A DNA stretch of 64,000 nt from Dipetalonema caudispina (taxonomy: Eukaryota > Nematoda > Chromadorea > Rhabditida > Onchocercidae). Where the stretch lies: NCBI GenBank assembly GCA_013365325.1, contig JABVXV010000035.1:62001-126000 (forward strand), in the 5' to 3' direction. Below are positions 1 to 11,188 of this stretch, in pieces. The notes under the pieces were generated by a model. The model saw only the letters and a list, made by a program, of their open reading frames with translations. It made no database searches and was not told the origin of the DNA. Position 1 is the stretch's first letter. The number at the start of each line of letters is the position of its first letter. A program made the translations under genes and the position numbers.

Positions 1-2839
1 GGCAACTTTTTAGGCAAACAAAAATATTAAACTAAAGATCAAAAGGAGTGATCCGATCGTGCCCGAACATGTATACCACTGTGACAACTCCTCGCGGAAG
101 ACTTGTTTACAACGAAGAAATGAATGTGAAAAACCTAGCTTTTCAACCGAATCGTATTACGACGACTTTTGGATATCTTCTTTGATAATTCTAAAGATAA
201 CTGATGACAATCACTAAAACATAAAATGTACTGACCACACACAACGATAAGCGTATATTTTTTGCGAAAAACATCGGTATATTTTTTCTGAAAGATGCTC
301 ATAAATCATTCATTCATCCAACAGGCAACTTTTCTGATGAAAATCTGCAGAATTGATGCATGGTGCACAGTGAGCACTAGCTGATCCTACTACAGATTTT
401 GCTGTAATTTGCAGATGAACCTACATATGATTGGTTGGAAATCAATATATTTTGGGTTTTCGCTCCAATGAAGGCTATGTCGCATTTTTCTAAAAAGGGA
501 TTACCACTAACATTTTATGAAGTTAGAATATACTGCTATGTGTAAAGACAAACAAGACTACTTTGTCATCTTTCAATTCTCACCGTCCGTGTCCGCGAAT
601 TGCCACAACCAATTTCTTGAATAGTGATTAATAAAAAAGAAACTAAAACTATTACCATCAGATTTTTACTCTCACAACGCATTTTGTTTTATTTGAAAAT
701 AAGTTCATGCCTAGTAAGTGGCCACTAATTTTCATACATTTTTCACTGTCAGTCCTTTTGTACGGCTTTGTGGTAATATTTCTATTTCCTAACAGTTTTG
801 TCCTAATTCTGCGATACACTAGCCAAATCTCTCTGACCAATCAACGATGGTGGTAAGTTCAGGTAAGATATAGCTCCACGAAGTTTGACCAGTAAATAAG
901 GTATATCCAATCAGTATAAATTATCGGTGTGAAAAGTCAAAAATTTTCATATGTTGCATAGCTAAGTAAAGAAAACGTTGGATCCTGGTCAGCCATTCTT
1001 TTGATGCCGTCACTGTTAAAACATGCTTGTATTGCCTCATATTTGCCTTAAATAATCTTTCATCTAACGAACAACACATATTAGCAGTAGCAAAACAATA
1101 ACCTGATTTGAATGTAATTATGCCAATAGATAACTCAAGTTCTGCAACATTCAATGAGCAATTTCTTTGGATTTTAAGACTTAGTTCAATGGAAAGGTTT
1201 TCCCACACTCAGTAGGAAAAGAATTGTAACTGACAGACGGAAATCTTTTATATAAATGTTGTATTGAAGTGACCGCACAAGATAGTTCATTGAAGAATAA
1301 AACTTAACTGAGTTGGAATAATTTCCGAATAAATTCAATATCAAGCTCATTTGTATGTTACCTCGTGATACGCAGTAATTCGCCTGAGAATATCGCTAGA
1401 ACAAATTCACAACACCATTAATTACTTCCGTAAACATTCTGTACAGTAACATTACCTAAGAATCATCACTCCAATTACCTCTGAACGCGATAAGAGTGGT
1501 TGTGTACCACCCACGTCCATTTATGCACCCCCCTTGATCCTTTCAATATCAACCCTCACACCACCTCACTTCACCCCCACGTACTTCCACCCACTTTGGC
1601 AAGTTCCTCCAATCGAAGCGCGTGCTGTTGATTTGCAAACATCAGTCAACCGCGAAATACCAGCCCACAATGCAAGTTTGTTGGGACGATTACTTGCCGG
1701 CAGTCGTGGGGTTATGCAGATTCGGGGCTTCTGGTTCTGAGATTGTCTCGTGACGAATGTTCCGGGGTTTTGCAGTGTAGGAAATATTCAAGATAGTGTG
1801 GGGAGCAATACAATCGAGCGAATTCAAACGATGAAAGTGGTAAAAGGATAAAGGAAATAACATACATATGCATGCAATACACTTCATAGTGACAAATTTT
1901 TGGAAATAAAATTGAATTCCAACTCTTTAAGTTGTTGAGATATAAACTTTGGCATCTTGTTTGTTGTCAGAGTGATAACGTAATGCAAGCAAAAGGGTAG
2001 GTTTATATATAAAGTTATGGGAAGTATTGAAGGTAATTAAGTTGGAATTATGGAGAGGACGATTGAAAGCAGCGTACGTAATTTGTGATATTTTGGCTCA
2101 AGAGGGAATCCATAAATCCGGGAACGCAATAATGCATATTTAATGAATATTGTTTGTTCGACTAATTTTATACACTTTATTTTCAAAAAAACTATGTATT
2201 GCAGAACTAAATCATTTGACACATTGGGGATTTATGATTGCCATAAGCGTAGGTTTATGGATTGACATGATATTTATTGACCTGTGAATTGAATTGTTGT
2301 TTCAAATGGGAGTTTGTACTCATTAATAAAAGATTGTTGTGCTGTTGAAAGTCTGTAATAATGATGAAAACCTCCATGGAAGTTTTGCTTCATCACTTGA
2401 ACGGTAAGGCATGGAACTTCCTATATGTTCATCAGTTTTTCCCTTGAAGTTTTTTGGAAACTTAATTTTTCAATATCATGCTGATTAGAGACATTGCCAT
2501 AGTTGTTTGTTGTTACCTGTTCTTATCAACATATGAATTTCAGTTTCTTGCTGGCAAAATCATTTCAAATTTGATATAGCTGAAATGTTATTGCCATCAA
2601 CTATTTCAAATTGTATAGTGTGTTTACTTGTGTTGTTGGACTTTCCTAGCTTGAAATCGTGTCACAAAATACAATAAATGGAATTTTCATTCGATGACAT
2701 GAAGACTAAGTCACGTATATATCTGATAAAAGGGCAGGAACATTTGTTGCACTTTTTTTTTTTTTTTTTTTTCGAAAACATGGTAAATAATGCTGTTTTC
2801 TTATCTTCCATTCTTTTAAAACTATTCGTTGAAGCATAC
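1..2839. other. Left flank with no supported gene
   Basis: No exon chain could be built here. Open frames are short and lack in-phase splice partners. About 1500-1740 is clearly less AT-rich than its surroundings and carries a C-rich run on the plus strand near 1525-1600. Similar C-rich stretches lie just upstream of the PCTAIRE kinase start and of WBP11, so this could be promoter-like sequence. A run of about 20 T lies near 2752-2772. Confidence 0.4.
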
Positions 2840-3191
2840 TTTGTTTCCATTGATTACTCCCTGAGGAAACTCATTTTCAGGTAGAATTTGTGTGGGAAGA
2901 GGGTAATCATCTTCAGGCAGCCGTTCTCCATTTTTTGCTGGTAATCCAGGTGAACTTCTCGCGAAGCGATCATGAGAGAGATACGTTGATTCGCTTTGAA
3001 ATGCTTGTTGATGTGCCAATTCAATCTCTGTTTTCTCTGAAAGAGGCGGATAGCTGTGACAATAAGTTGTGAAGCTCGAAGCATGAGGCGGGGGTGTGAG
3101 GAGGTGGCAACTATTTTTGTGAAACTGCAACTTCACTTCTTCCTCAGATCGTATGCCAGTGGAGCTACGGGGTTCGGTATACGAACATATC
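2840..3191 (-). CDS. Orphan exon-like stretch, product unknown
   Basis: One minus-strand frame stays open for 117 codons from a possible acceptor (CTGAGGTAG before 3191) to a GTATGC donor at 2839. The predicted peptide is rich in Ser, Pro and Glu, contains segments such as LPTQILPENEFPQG, and looks like protein rather than random AT-rich sequence. No start codon, partner exon or family was recognised on either side. A second frame (from an ATG near 3217 running to a TGA near 3130) overlaps the 5' part, so the frame choice is not certain. It could be an internal exon of a gene whose other exons I missed, or a decayed exon. The adjacent T-run (A-run on this strand) also leaves room for an old retrocopy. 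Confidence 0.35.
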
Positions 3192-4071
3192 CTACCTCAG
3201 TTAGACAACTAGAGCACATCGTAGAGACTTGAACATAAACTTAAAGTTTCACTTTGCAAGTTACAATTATACGTCAAATGGTGAGCCTCCCAGATAAGTG
3301 CATCGGGATGCTTATTGGGCTGATCAACACTTTGAAGTAGTGCATGCTGTTAAAATAGTTTCGCTATCAGTAATTTCAATTTGTTATTTTCAGTTTTTTT
3401 TTTTTTTTCATTTAGCTTTAAAGTGTTGCTTTACTTGAAATGCAGAAGCAATTTCTGAAAAACTGAAATTTTAAACTAAGTTTGAATTAATATGTGATCC
3501 AGGTTTTTTCTATTAGAACAAAATTTCTAGCCAAATTTCATCATTTATATATTCAACATATTTAGCCAAATTCATCATTTTATGGGATATTCAGATGTTA
3601 TTGGTTTGATGAAAATTCTATGTATTCCTGATTGCAGTGAGTGTTATTGAAACATACAAAAACTGGAAATTTTTATGATCGCTGTAAAACCATTATTATG
3701 GGCAGATGTTTCCGGGGAAAGTGAAGTGATACTAACGTGAAAAAATCTACTTTTTGTAGCTACCATTCATTCATTCCCATAGTTGGGATCGCGAAACTCA
3801 TCATTGTTAACTGGCTGAAACTTACAAAGATACCATTCACAAAACAATGTTGTTCAAACAGCATTTGAGAAATTGAAAAAAGAAATGAATTTAAAATTGC
3901 CTGCTTATCCATCTGTTGTTCCCTATGTTTTATGTTTTATCGTTACAAAGCTTCCTTCGAATGTCAATATGACAAGAAATAATTAAGGTGACGAAAACCG
4001 GTGTGAGGCTGTCATTGAGGACTCTGAAAGCTGAATTTAACTTGAGGAATTCAAACCAAAGAAGCCGAAAA

Positions 4072-7000
4072 ATGGTGGAACTTGTTCGAGCACAGTCCGC
4101 TGTTGTATTGAGACCTTCCCATTCTACTACGGTACTATCCCATTATCATCATCCTTGTTGAACTACATTAACTCAACTACATTAACTTTTTAAAAATTAA
4201 ACATAAATATTGCAGGTTTATCGAACGCGCTCAGTGCCAGATTTAAGCTTATATAGCCGTTACACTCCGAAATGGCCATATCGCTACTACAGAGACTGGG
4301 ATTTGGTAATAAGATTAATTTGTGTGCTTCTTACGTCTCTATTTCCCAAAGTTTCAATTGACAGTGATAGTTTTCCGATAACATGTTTCTTTATTCTTTT
4401 TCTTGATGGAATGGAACTAATGTTTGATTTCTCAGTTTATCCCACAAGAATCTTTGCGTATTCAAGTAGTTCTCTCAAGTCAAATGGTTGCAGTACGATG
4501 ATTATTGGTACGATCGCTACTACTACTACAGTCCGCTATATCGCAGTACATTCTTTCCCCGTCGTTACTACTATAATAACTACGCTTTGAATCCATATAG
4601 TTTCTGGAACTATCCATACAGCTATTGGACTCGCTACAGAGGATACTTGTATGTTTCCTATGGTTGTTTCCAAAATGGTCAAAATAATTCCTCAAAACTG
4701 ATTCCTGCCCTCTTTCAGCAGTAATAGCACCTCAAAATATCTAGACTATTTCTATAACGTCGAAAATTGTGCTTTTTCAGATACGATTATCCGTCGTACT
4801 ACAGTCGATATTATTATTATTATGACGATTATCCACGCTATCGTTACACTTATTACTATCCGTATCGTTACGGTTATTACTCACCGTTTGACCGCTACTG
4901 GCTGTCGTCCACTTATTGGGATCGACGTTTTAGGGTGAGTATTACCAAATATATAAAGTCTATTGATACTGGCTATTGGAATAAGTGGGATCTTTTGATG
5001 CAAAGAGGAATAAATGGACTTAAGTAATTGCAAAAAAGTATCACAATAACTACTAAAATTTTCAATATAACAATAACTATAAAAAAATTCATTGCTTTAC
5101 AGAAATGGAGGAATCGTGTTTATTTATTTATTTTTTTAATAAAAACTTTCTTATGAAAATATTTAAAACGTTCACTGGGAAGCTCATACCTTATGTAAAA
5201 AGCTTGAACTATGAAACTGAAAATACTTCTGTAAATATGGCATTTGTGCAAGATCAGATGAACCTCTAATAATTAGGAAGAGTGAAGAACACTTTAGAAA
5301 TATATTATAATTGGAAATAAGCAAGAAGAACTATACTCCTAAACTTCTTCATATTTTAACAACTTGAATGTCACGTTTTGATTTTATGAAAATGGAATAA
5401 ACAGAATTTAAATTTGCACTGCTTTCCCGTCTGCTTGATAAGAAGCTATCTTCATGACATTTAGAATGACAAGCGTGGTTAGAACGGTTTGCACTTTGCA
5501 TTCTATTCTTTTTCGAACTGCACATATTTGGGCTATTTTTATTCAGAAAAAGTACTTATAATTCATCTTTTTACGCGGAAAATTTTCTGTGTTTTACAAG
5601 AAGGGATCCAACAGGGCGAGATATTTTTCTACTAAAACAAATGCCGAGGATTAATCTACATTTTATAAATTAATTTTCAAGAAATTTAGCTTGAAGTTTA
5701 AACCAGGTCATTCAAAATTAGAATAAAATTGCGCGAAAATTTGGTCATTTTTCAATTTCCATGTTGCAGCCGGTTTTATTTCGCCCGATCATAAAATAAC
5801 AATTCCAATCACTGCAAATATATTCTTACTTCAATTTAAAAAAAGAAAAAAAGTAATTTTTTTGCTATTTCGGCTAATGATAGAAGGCGACTACTTCTGT
5901 CAGAGATTCTAATCGCATACACAATCCATTAATCTTCTGACCTCTTGCTATCTTATCACCAGCTTATGACGAGACCATTTAATAGTATAACTATGAACTG
6001 ACCGCAATCTAATTTCATAGAAATTTAGCCACTGGATTTAACAAGTGAAGATTTTTTTCGACATTCATTTATCGTTTAAATTCTAGATATTACTTCTCAT
6101 CACTGTTGCTTCCCATTTTTCTGTCTTGTTGTTTTTTATCAAATTGCAATGAAGGATCCATCTCCCAAGCTTCCCGTGTTTCACTAAAAAATACTTATAA
6201 AGCAAGAGGAAACTTTCAAAATGGTCGATCTTAAATTATAGAGACCGATTAGACTAATTATTTGCTTTCAAAACTTTTTGATAATGAATAATTCCAACTT
6301 ATAGCTGTTATATTTTTTCCACATTTCCTTGGAAATATTAGAACAAATTTGAAAAGGTAGTTAACTAAATTTTATGTGCAAGGATTGACTCTTAACTTGC
6401 ATATAGGGATGAAACAAACACAAACATATGGTTTTCGATTAAGCAGCTTTATTTTACGCTTAGCTTCTTCCAATGTGCTTCTATCCTTAAATCGTCCTTA
6501 TGCGCTAATTTTCACAATTAAAATTCATAAAAAATTTATTTGTACTATCTTCAAGGGAAAAAAAAACATCCGGATGTCTGTACTATCTGCAAGAAATTTT
6601 GGTCTCTAGCAAGCTGGATTGTTTGTTTCAATAAGTTCTATTATTAAATCTTCGAGTTCCATTCACAATGGTATGTTTTATGGGTCTGAAAATAAATAAA
6701 TAAATAACCAAAAGATATTAAAGTTGATATCGTTTTGCAGCTAAATCCATTCTAAACGTTGTTAATTTAAAGTGGGTAACGATTTCTTTCCTTTTACTTT
6801 TCATAGTTTTATATATGGCGAGAAATTATGATTTGTATTCCTTCCTAATTTTTGATTTTTTTCTTATTTAATTGTTCCATGAATAATTTTTTGCACAGAA
6901 AAAGCAGGCGGAAAGTGTAAAATATTTTCCCATTAAAAAGGTATTCTCATTAATACTAACCTGGTTTATGATGAATGCTTCTAGCATAAGAAGTAGGGAA

Positions 7001-9450
7001 TATTTGAAAATTAACAATTAAGACAAGTTTTATTACTGAGCCAAGATGAGACGAATTCGATGGTCTTCACAAGAGAGCAACTTCCCTTGTCTCTTTTTTG
7101 GTTTATTTAATATAGATTATGAGAAACAAAATAGTTAAAAACATTCATGATAGTAATTGTTTCTTACCATTTATGTCATAGACTCGATTTTAAGCTTTCA
7201 AGATATCTATTTAAATGACAACTGAAGATTGCAGTGAGTATTGTTAGACTAAGCAGTGTTGCTCTTTAAGCTTCGAATCAAATGCATTCCAATCCTTATT
7301 ACCGCTTCAAAAGTAGTGAAAATGCAGTAAAGATGGATTGCAACAAAAAATGTTTAGAGCAGGTAGAGCGAGAACAGACATATTTGTCGTTTATTTTTGT
7401 TTACTTGTTTATTTGAAGTACTGGTACCATTAATGTGCAACGTGCCTACATCCACAAAATAGGACTGGAGCAAACAGAATGTGTGGGACAAGAAATTATA
7501 TATGATGACATATTCCGATCGTCAATATCGACAACACCGCGCACAGTGGAAAAATCAATTATCATGATCGAACAAAAATACTGCGATACTTATCAACGCA
7601 TTTGTTTTTTCAAAGTAAATTTTTTATCTCCAAATATGCCTTTTTGCAAACTTGTATAATCCTGCTTAGCTGAAAATTCTGCAGAAAATCAATCCACTGT
7701 TGCGTTGATTATACACCGTAAGCTATTTCATATATTTTCATCTTTAGAGCGGAATTTGTTTTTACGACATGAAAATTAATTTCCAATTTTATTTTTTAAA
7801 ATTTATATTTTTTCATTCGTCTTTTGGATAAATTCCTTTCAAAATATGTAATCTTTTTTGTAGTAATATTCAAGCAATTGTAAATAATGTGCTAGAGATT
7901 TTTCAAAAAAAAAAATCTGTCAAACAATGCAGATTATTGCTGGGAAACAATAGTGAAAGTTACCACCAAAAAAAAATTAGTAGTGAAAAAAAAGTAATTT
8001 TTTAAAATATGCATTAAAATTATTACTACCGGTAGCCTAGCTATTCTAGGTTCAAACATAGCCATTGTGTGAGATTTACGGGATATACCTTTTAAATAAT
8101 TATATTAGTTCACTCGCTAATTTGGTTACTGGTAGAACTTGAAATATATTTCACTATTTATTTCTAGACTACAAAATATTGACATCAGAATAAGCTCTAC
8201 ACATAATGCGTGATATGGCTTCTTTTAAGTGATGATCTTTTTGCTATGGTGAAATCTCATAATTCTGCTCTCATGATGATATTGACGATAGTAGCATATT
8301 TAATTTAGCGACTTCAGTATTGCTTTACTAATAACTTCGAATTGCATTTTTGTATATTCATGTTTAAGAAATTTTGCATTAATTTTTGAATACTTTTTTG
8401 TGATTCATCATTTCCTGCTTCAACATTATGGCTGCCATTTGTGCGCACTGCCGTGTGAATTATTAAAGTAAAATTTATGATTAGAAGTTGTTTTTCTGCA
8501 CTGAAAGTACTTTTTCTTGACCCAGTAGCCATTTCATATTGCAAACCCACTCATCTTCTTTATCAGACATTTGTATTTTTCTTTTTTTTTTTGCTTTCCC
8601 CATTTATTTTCATCTAATTTCTTGCATAAGTGATGAAGTGCGTTCCAGAAAACAGAAGATTTGTAATGATGTGTTATCTTGAAACTTTTTGTTTTGAAAA
8701 TTAAGATCTCGAACTTCCCCTATTCCTTATTACCTGCTGTAACAGTATTTTTCATCCTCTTCTCCTTTTTTTTTTGAATGCAGAAAAACTGAGATGGAGG
8801 TAATCATTACATCTATCAACTACAATTAGATGGAAATTTGTTAGATTACTACCATTCAAGAAACTTTTTACTAACTTCAACTGAAGAGTTATGTAACAGA
8901 CATGGCGTAGACGCTTTGTGTTATTTCAGATTTATACTCTATAGCAACCTATTATTATTCTTTTGAATCACCTCAATTTCTTCCCCTCTCATGCACACCT
9001 TGCTATTCCTTGAATAAAATTCAGACTGTTGGGATTTCGTATTCGAAAAATAAACCTACTTTGGTTTCGTTTTGGAAATTTTTTGGAAAAGACAGTTTCT
9101 TTATCCGCAATATGTCTGAATGTGACTTTGCCATGAAAATCTTGGGAAACCATGGATTTGAGTGAAATAAAGAAACATATTTCAATTTGTGAAGTTTGAG
9201 TTTGTCTGATCAGCTTGAATTTATCAAGATTTATTGTATCTTTAAACTAACATATTCAAGCCGTCGGTTTATTGATTAAATAATGCAGGATTGGTGCCAA
9301 GAATATTTGTGGCCGAGAATACAATCACCGCCGTATCTGAGGTTTTTCCCAAATTTCTATACTGTATGGGGAACGCGACCAGCAAATTTCCGTGGAATGG
9401 CTTCAACATCCTTTTCCTCAAGAACTGTAGCAAAAGAGGTTAATCGATAA
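4072..9450 (+). CDS. Tyrosine/arginine/tryptophan-rich protein, function unknown
   Basis: Exons: 4072-4131, 4216-4305, 4494-4648, 4781-4934 and 9289-9450. All junctions keep phase and give 206 aa. The ATG opens MVELVRAQSAVVL. Exons 3 and 4 are dominated by Tyr in YYY, RYR and DDY patterns, with many Arg, Trp and Pro and almost no Lys, Cys or Gly. Donors GTATGT and GTGAGT are strong. The last exon has the same Trp/Pro/Arg/Phe flavour, stays open for 53 codons after AATGCAG, stops with TAA, and has AATAAA 145 bases later. No signal peptide or transmembrane helix is evident at the start. I do not recognise a family; Tyr-rich low-complexity proteins occur in nematode cuticle, eggshell and structural assemblies, but that is only an analogy. 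Alternative 3' end: exon 5103-5156 after TGCTTTACAG, also in phase, which would remove the long intron but adds an unconvincing hydrophobic tail. Confidence 0.6.
4935..9288 (+). other. Long intron of the Tyr-rich gene
   Basis: 4.35 kb between donor GTGAGT at 4935 and acceptor AATGCAG before 9289. Most other introns in the window are 70-350 bases. I found no convincing exon of another gene on either strand, only short AT-rich open frames and A/T homopolymers. If the alternative exon 5103-5156 is used, this becomes intergenic or 3' flanking sequence. Confidence 0.4.
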
Positions 9451-9595
9451 TCAACAACACGATGAAGAACCTGCAGATGATGAATACCAGAAGAAATTTC
9501 TCTGAATTCCTATTAAATCCAGTACACATGTTTTACACCTTCTCAATGAATGTGCGTGAAAAGCAGAATGATTCCGAGTTTACCTAAAATCTTGA

Positions 9596-9601
9596 AATAA
9601 A
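9596..9601 (+). terminator. Polyadenylation signal AATAAA
   Basis: Canonical AATAAA 145 bases after the TAA at 9448-9450. It supports the gene ending here rather than near 5156. Confidence 0.5.
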
Positions 9602-11188
9602 CTGCATTTGGATAAGTGTACTTCATTTCAGAGTTTTGCAGTATTGAATGCATGAAAGTAATCCTATATTGTCATTGTGAACGATTTAAATAAATAGCAA
9701 CTTCTTTATATTCGCAGTAGCATTTTCTTCAGATTTCAATGAATTCAGGTTTTGCTTTAGAACTCAAACGACGACTGGAAAAAAAGTCTCAAGTCACCTT
9801 GTAAAAGTAGCCCTGTCTGTAAATCCCTTGATTTGAGATTCACATTAGCTTCATCTGTTATGGACGATGTAATTACCGTTACAACTGTTCGTAGACCTGG
9901 CATCAATCATTTCAATATTTCAGACACCGAATTTCAAACCTGACTGGTCATATTTGATTCTTTTTATTGGATCAACAGTGTTTCAAATTTAGTAAATGGC
10001 TGCATGCCTTGGATTTTAAATCAATTTAAAGTACTGCTTTACCCTGAAAATTTTGCAAAGTTTTTAGTAAGTAAAATGAAATCATTCGTTTCTTCAAAGA
10101 GAGACAGAGGGTAGTTTCAAATTTGCCATGAGACAATTTAAAATAAATTAATCTTCAACGAGCAGACCACAGCTGACTATACTTGCCCTTATATCAGCAT
10201 TCATTCACAATATTTCTAGTTGGTATTACGGCACAGTGAGTTAAGTGTGAATCAGTTTCTTTGGAATAGGGGGAGAGTAGTGAGTAAATATTTCATACAT
10301 TACGAAATACTTCGGCTTAGACTTTCAAATTCAAAAATCTTTAAGTTTTCTGCGATCTCAAATGTTGAATTTTATACAATGCGTTCATTTTGCACTGAAA
10401 TTTATTTCAGTGCAGTTTTCAAATTTAAATTTCATGATTTAATTAGAGCACTTCATATACATAAGCTAGAGTACTAAAAATGATTCATTTGTGCGCACTT
10501 TCACCGACCCACTCACTATTTCTTCTGGCGTATTGATTCATGGGTTCTTTGTAGAGTTCATTCTTCCATCAAAAAGACATAGATGAATATCGATTACTGT
10601 CACAAGGGTCATTAACGAACTTTCGATTGACATTTGCCACCGAAAACTGATTTAGTGAAGTGCATTGGCTGATGCTTAACTGCAAGAAGTGTTTCATAAA
10701 AATATAACAATAATACTAGTTTGGGATATACTTATCACTAATAATTTACTGTACAATTTATATTTACTACAGATTTTTTCTTAAAATATGTCCTAGCTTG
10801 TGGCATGACGTCCATCTATAACACGTACAAGATAGGTTACTGATAAGTTCCTTTCGAGGAGTTTATTTATAGCAGTGTTTAGAGCGTAGTGTGTGTAATT
10901 CGAAAAAACGTGTTATAATGGATAAATAATAAAAAATTTTATTTATTATTAACCTCTAACTGATTTTCGTAAGTCATGGTAATTGGGTCAACACTATTTG
11001 ATGCAGATGCAGATGACATAAAAATTTGTCCACTGATACTTTGATTTATTCTTGATCTGGAAAGTACACAATTACTCTATTATAGTACGTAAATATGCAC
11101 TGTCGTTGCTAAGTGTGATTTGTCTTTTAAATACAATGTATTGCTCGAAGAAATGCAATAAAATAATATTGAGTTCGATCGTAATTTC
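9602..11188. other. Intergenic, convergent 3' flanks
   Basis: Lies between the 3' ends of the Tyr-rich gene (+) and the LRR receptor gene (-). No exon with splice support seen. It contains the small palindrome at 10392-10413. Minus-strand AATAAA candidates near 10940 could end the LRR receptor transcript. Confidence 0.5.
10392..10413. repeat. 22-bp palindrome
   Basis: GCACTGAAAT, a TT spacer, then its exact reverse complement ATTTCAGTGC. A ten-pair perfect stem with a two-base spacer forms an extruded cross or a factor-binding palindrome more readily than a stable RNA hairpin. Confidence 0.6.

Noticed and set aside
5103..5156. Short terminal exon of the Tyr-rich gene
   Set aside because: It is in phase and gives a normal-sized intron, but the hydrophobic tail does not match the protein, and exon 9289-9450 with its downstream AATAAA fits better. 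Kept only as an alternative.
6376..6609. 77-codon plus-strand frame in the long intron
   Set aside because: Random composition, no acceptor or donor in phase, no recognised motif.
8314..8550. 78-codon minus-strand frame
   Set aside because: Isolated, no splice partner and no homology; treated as chance openness.
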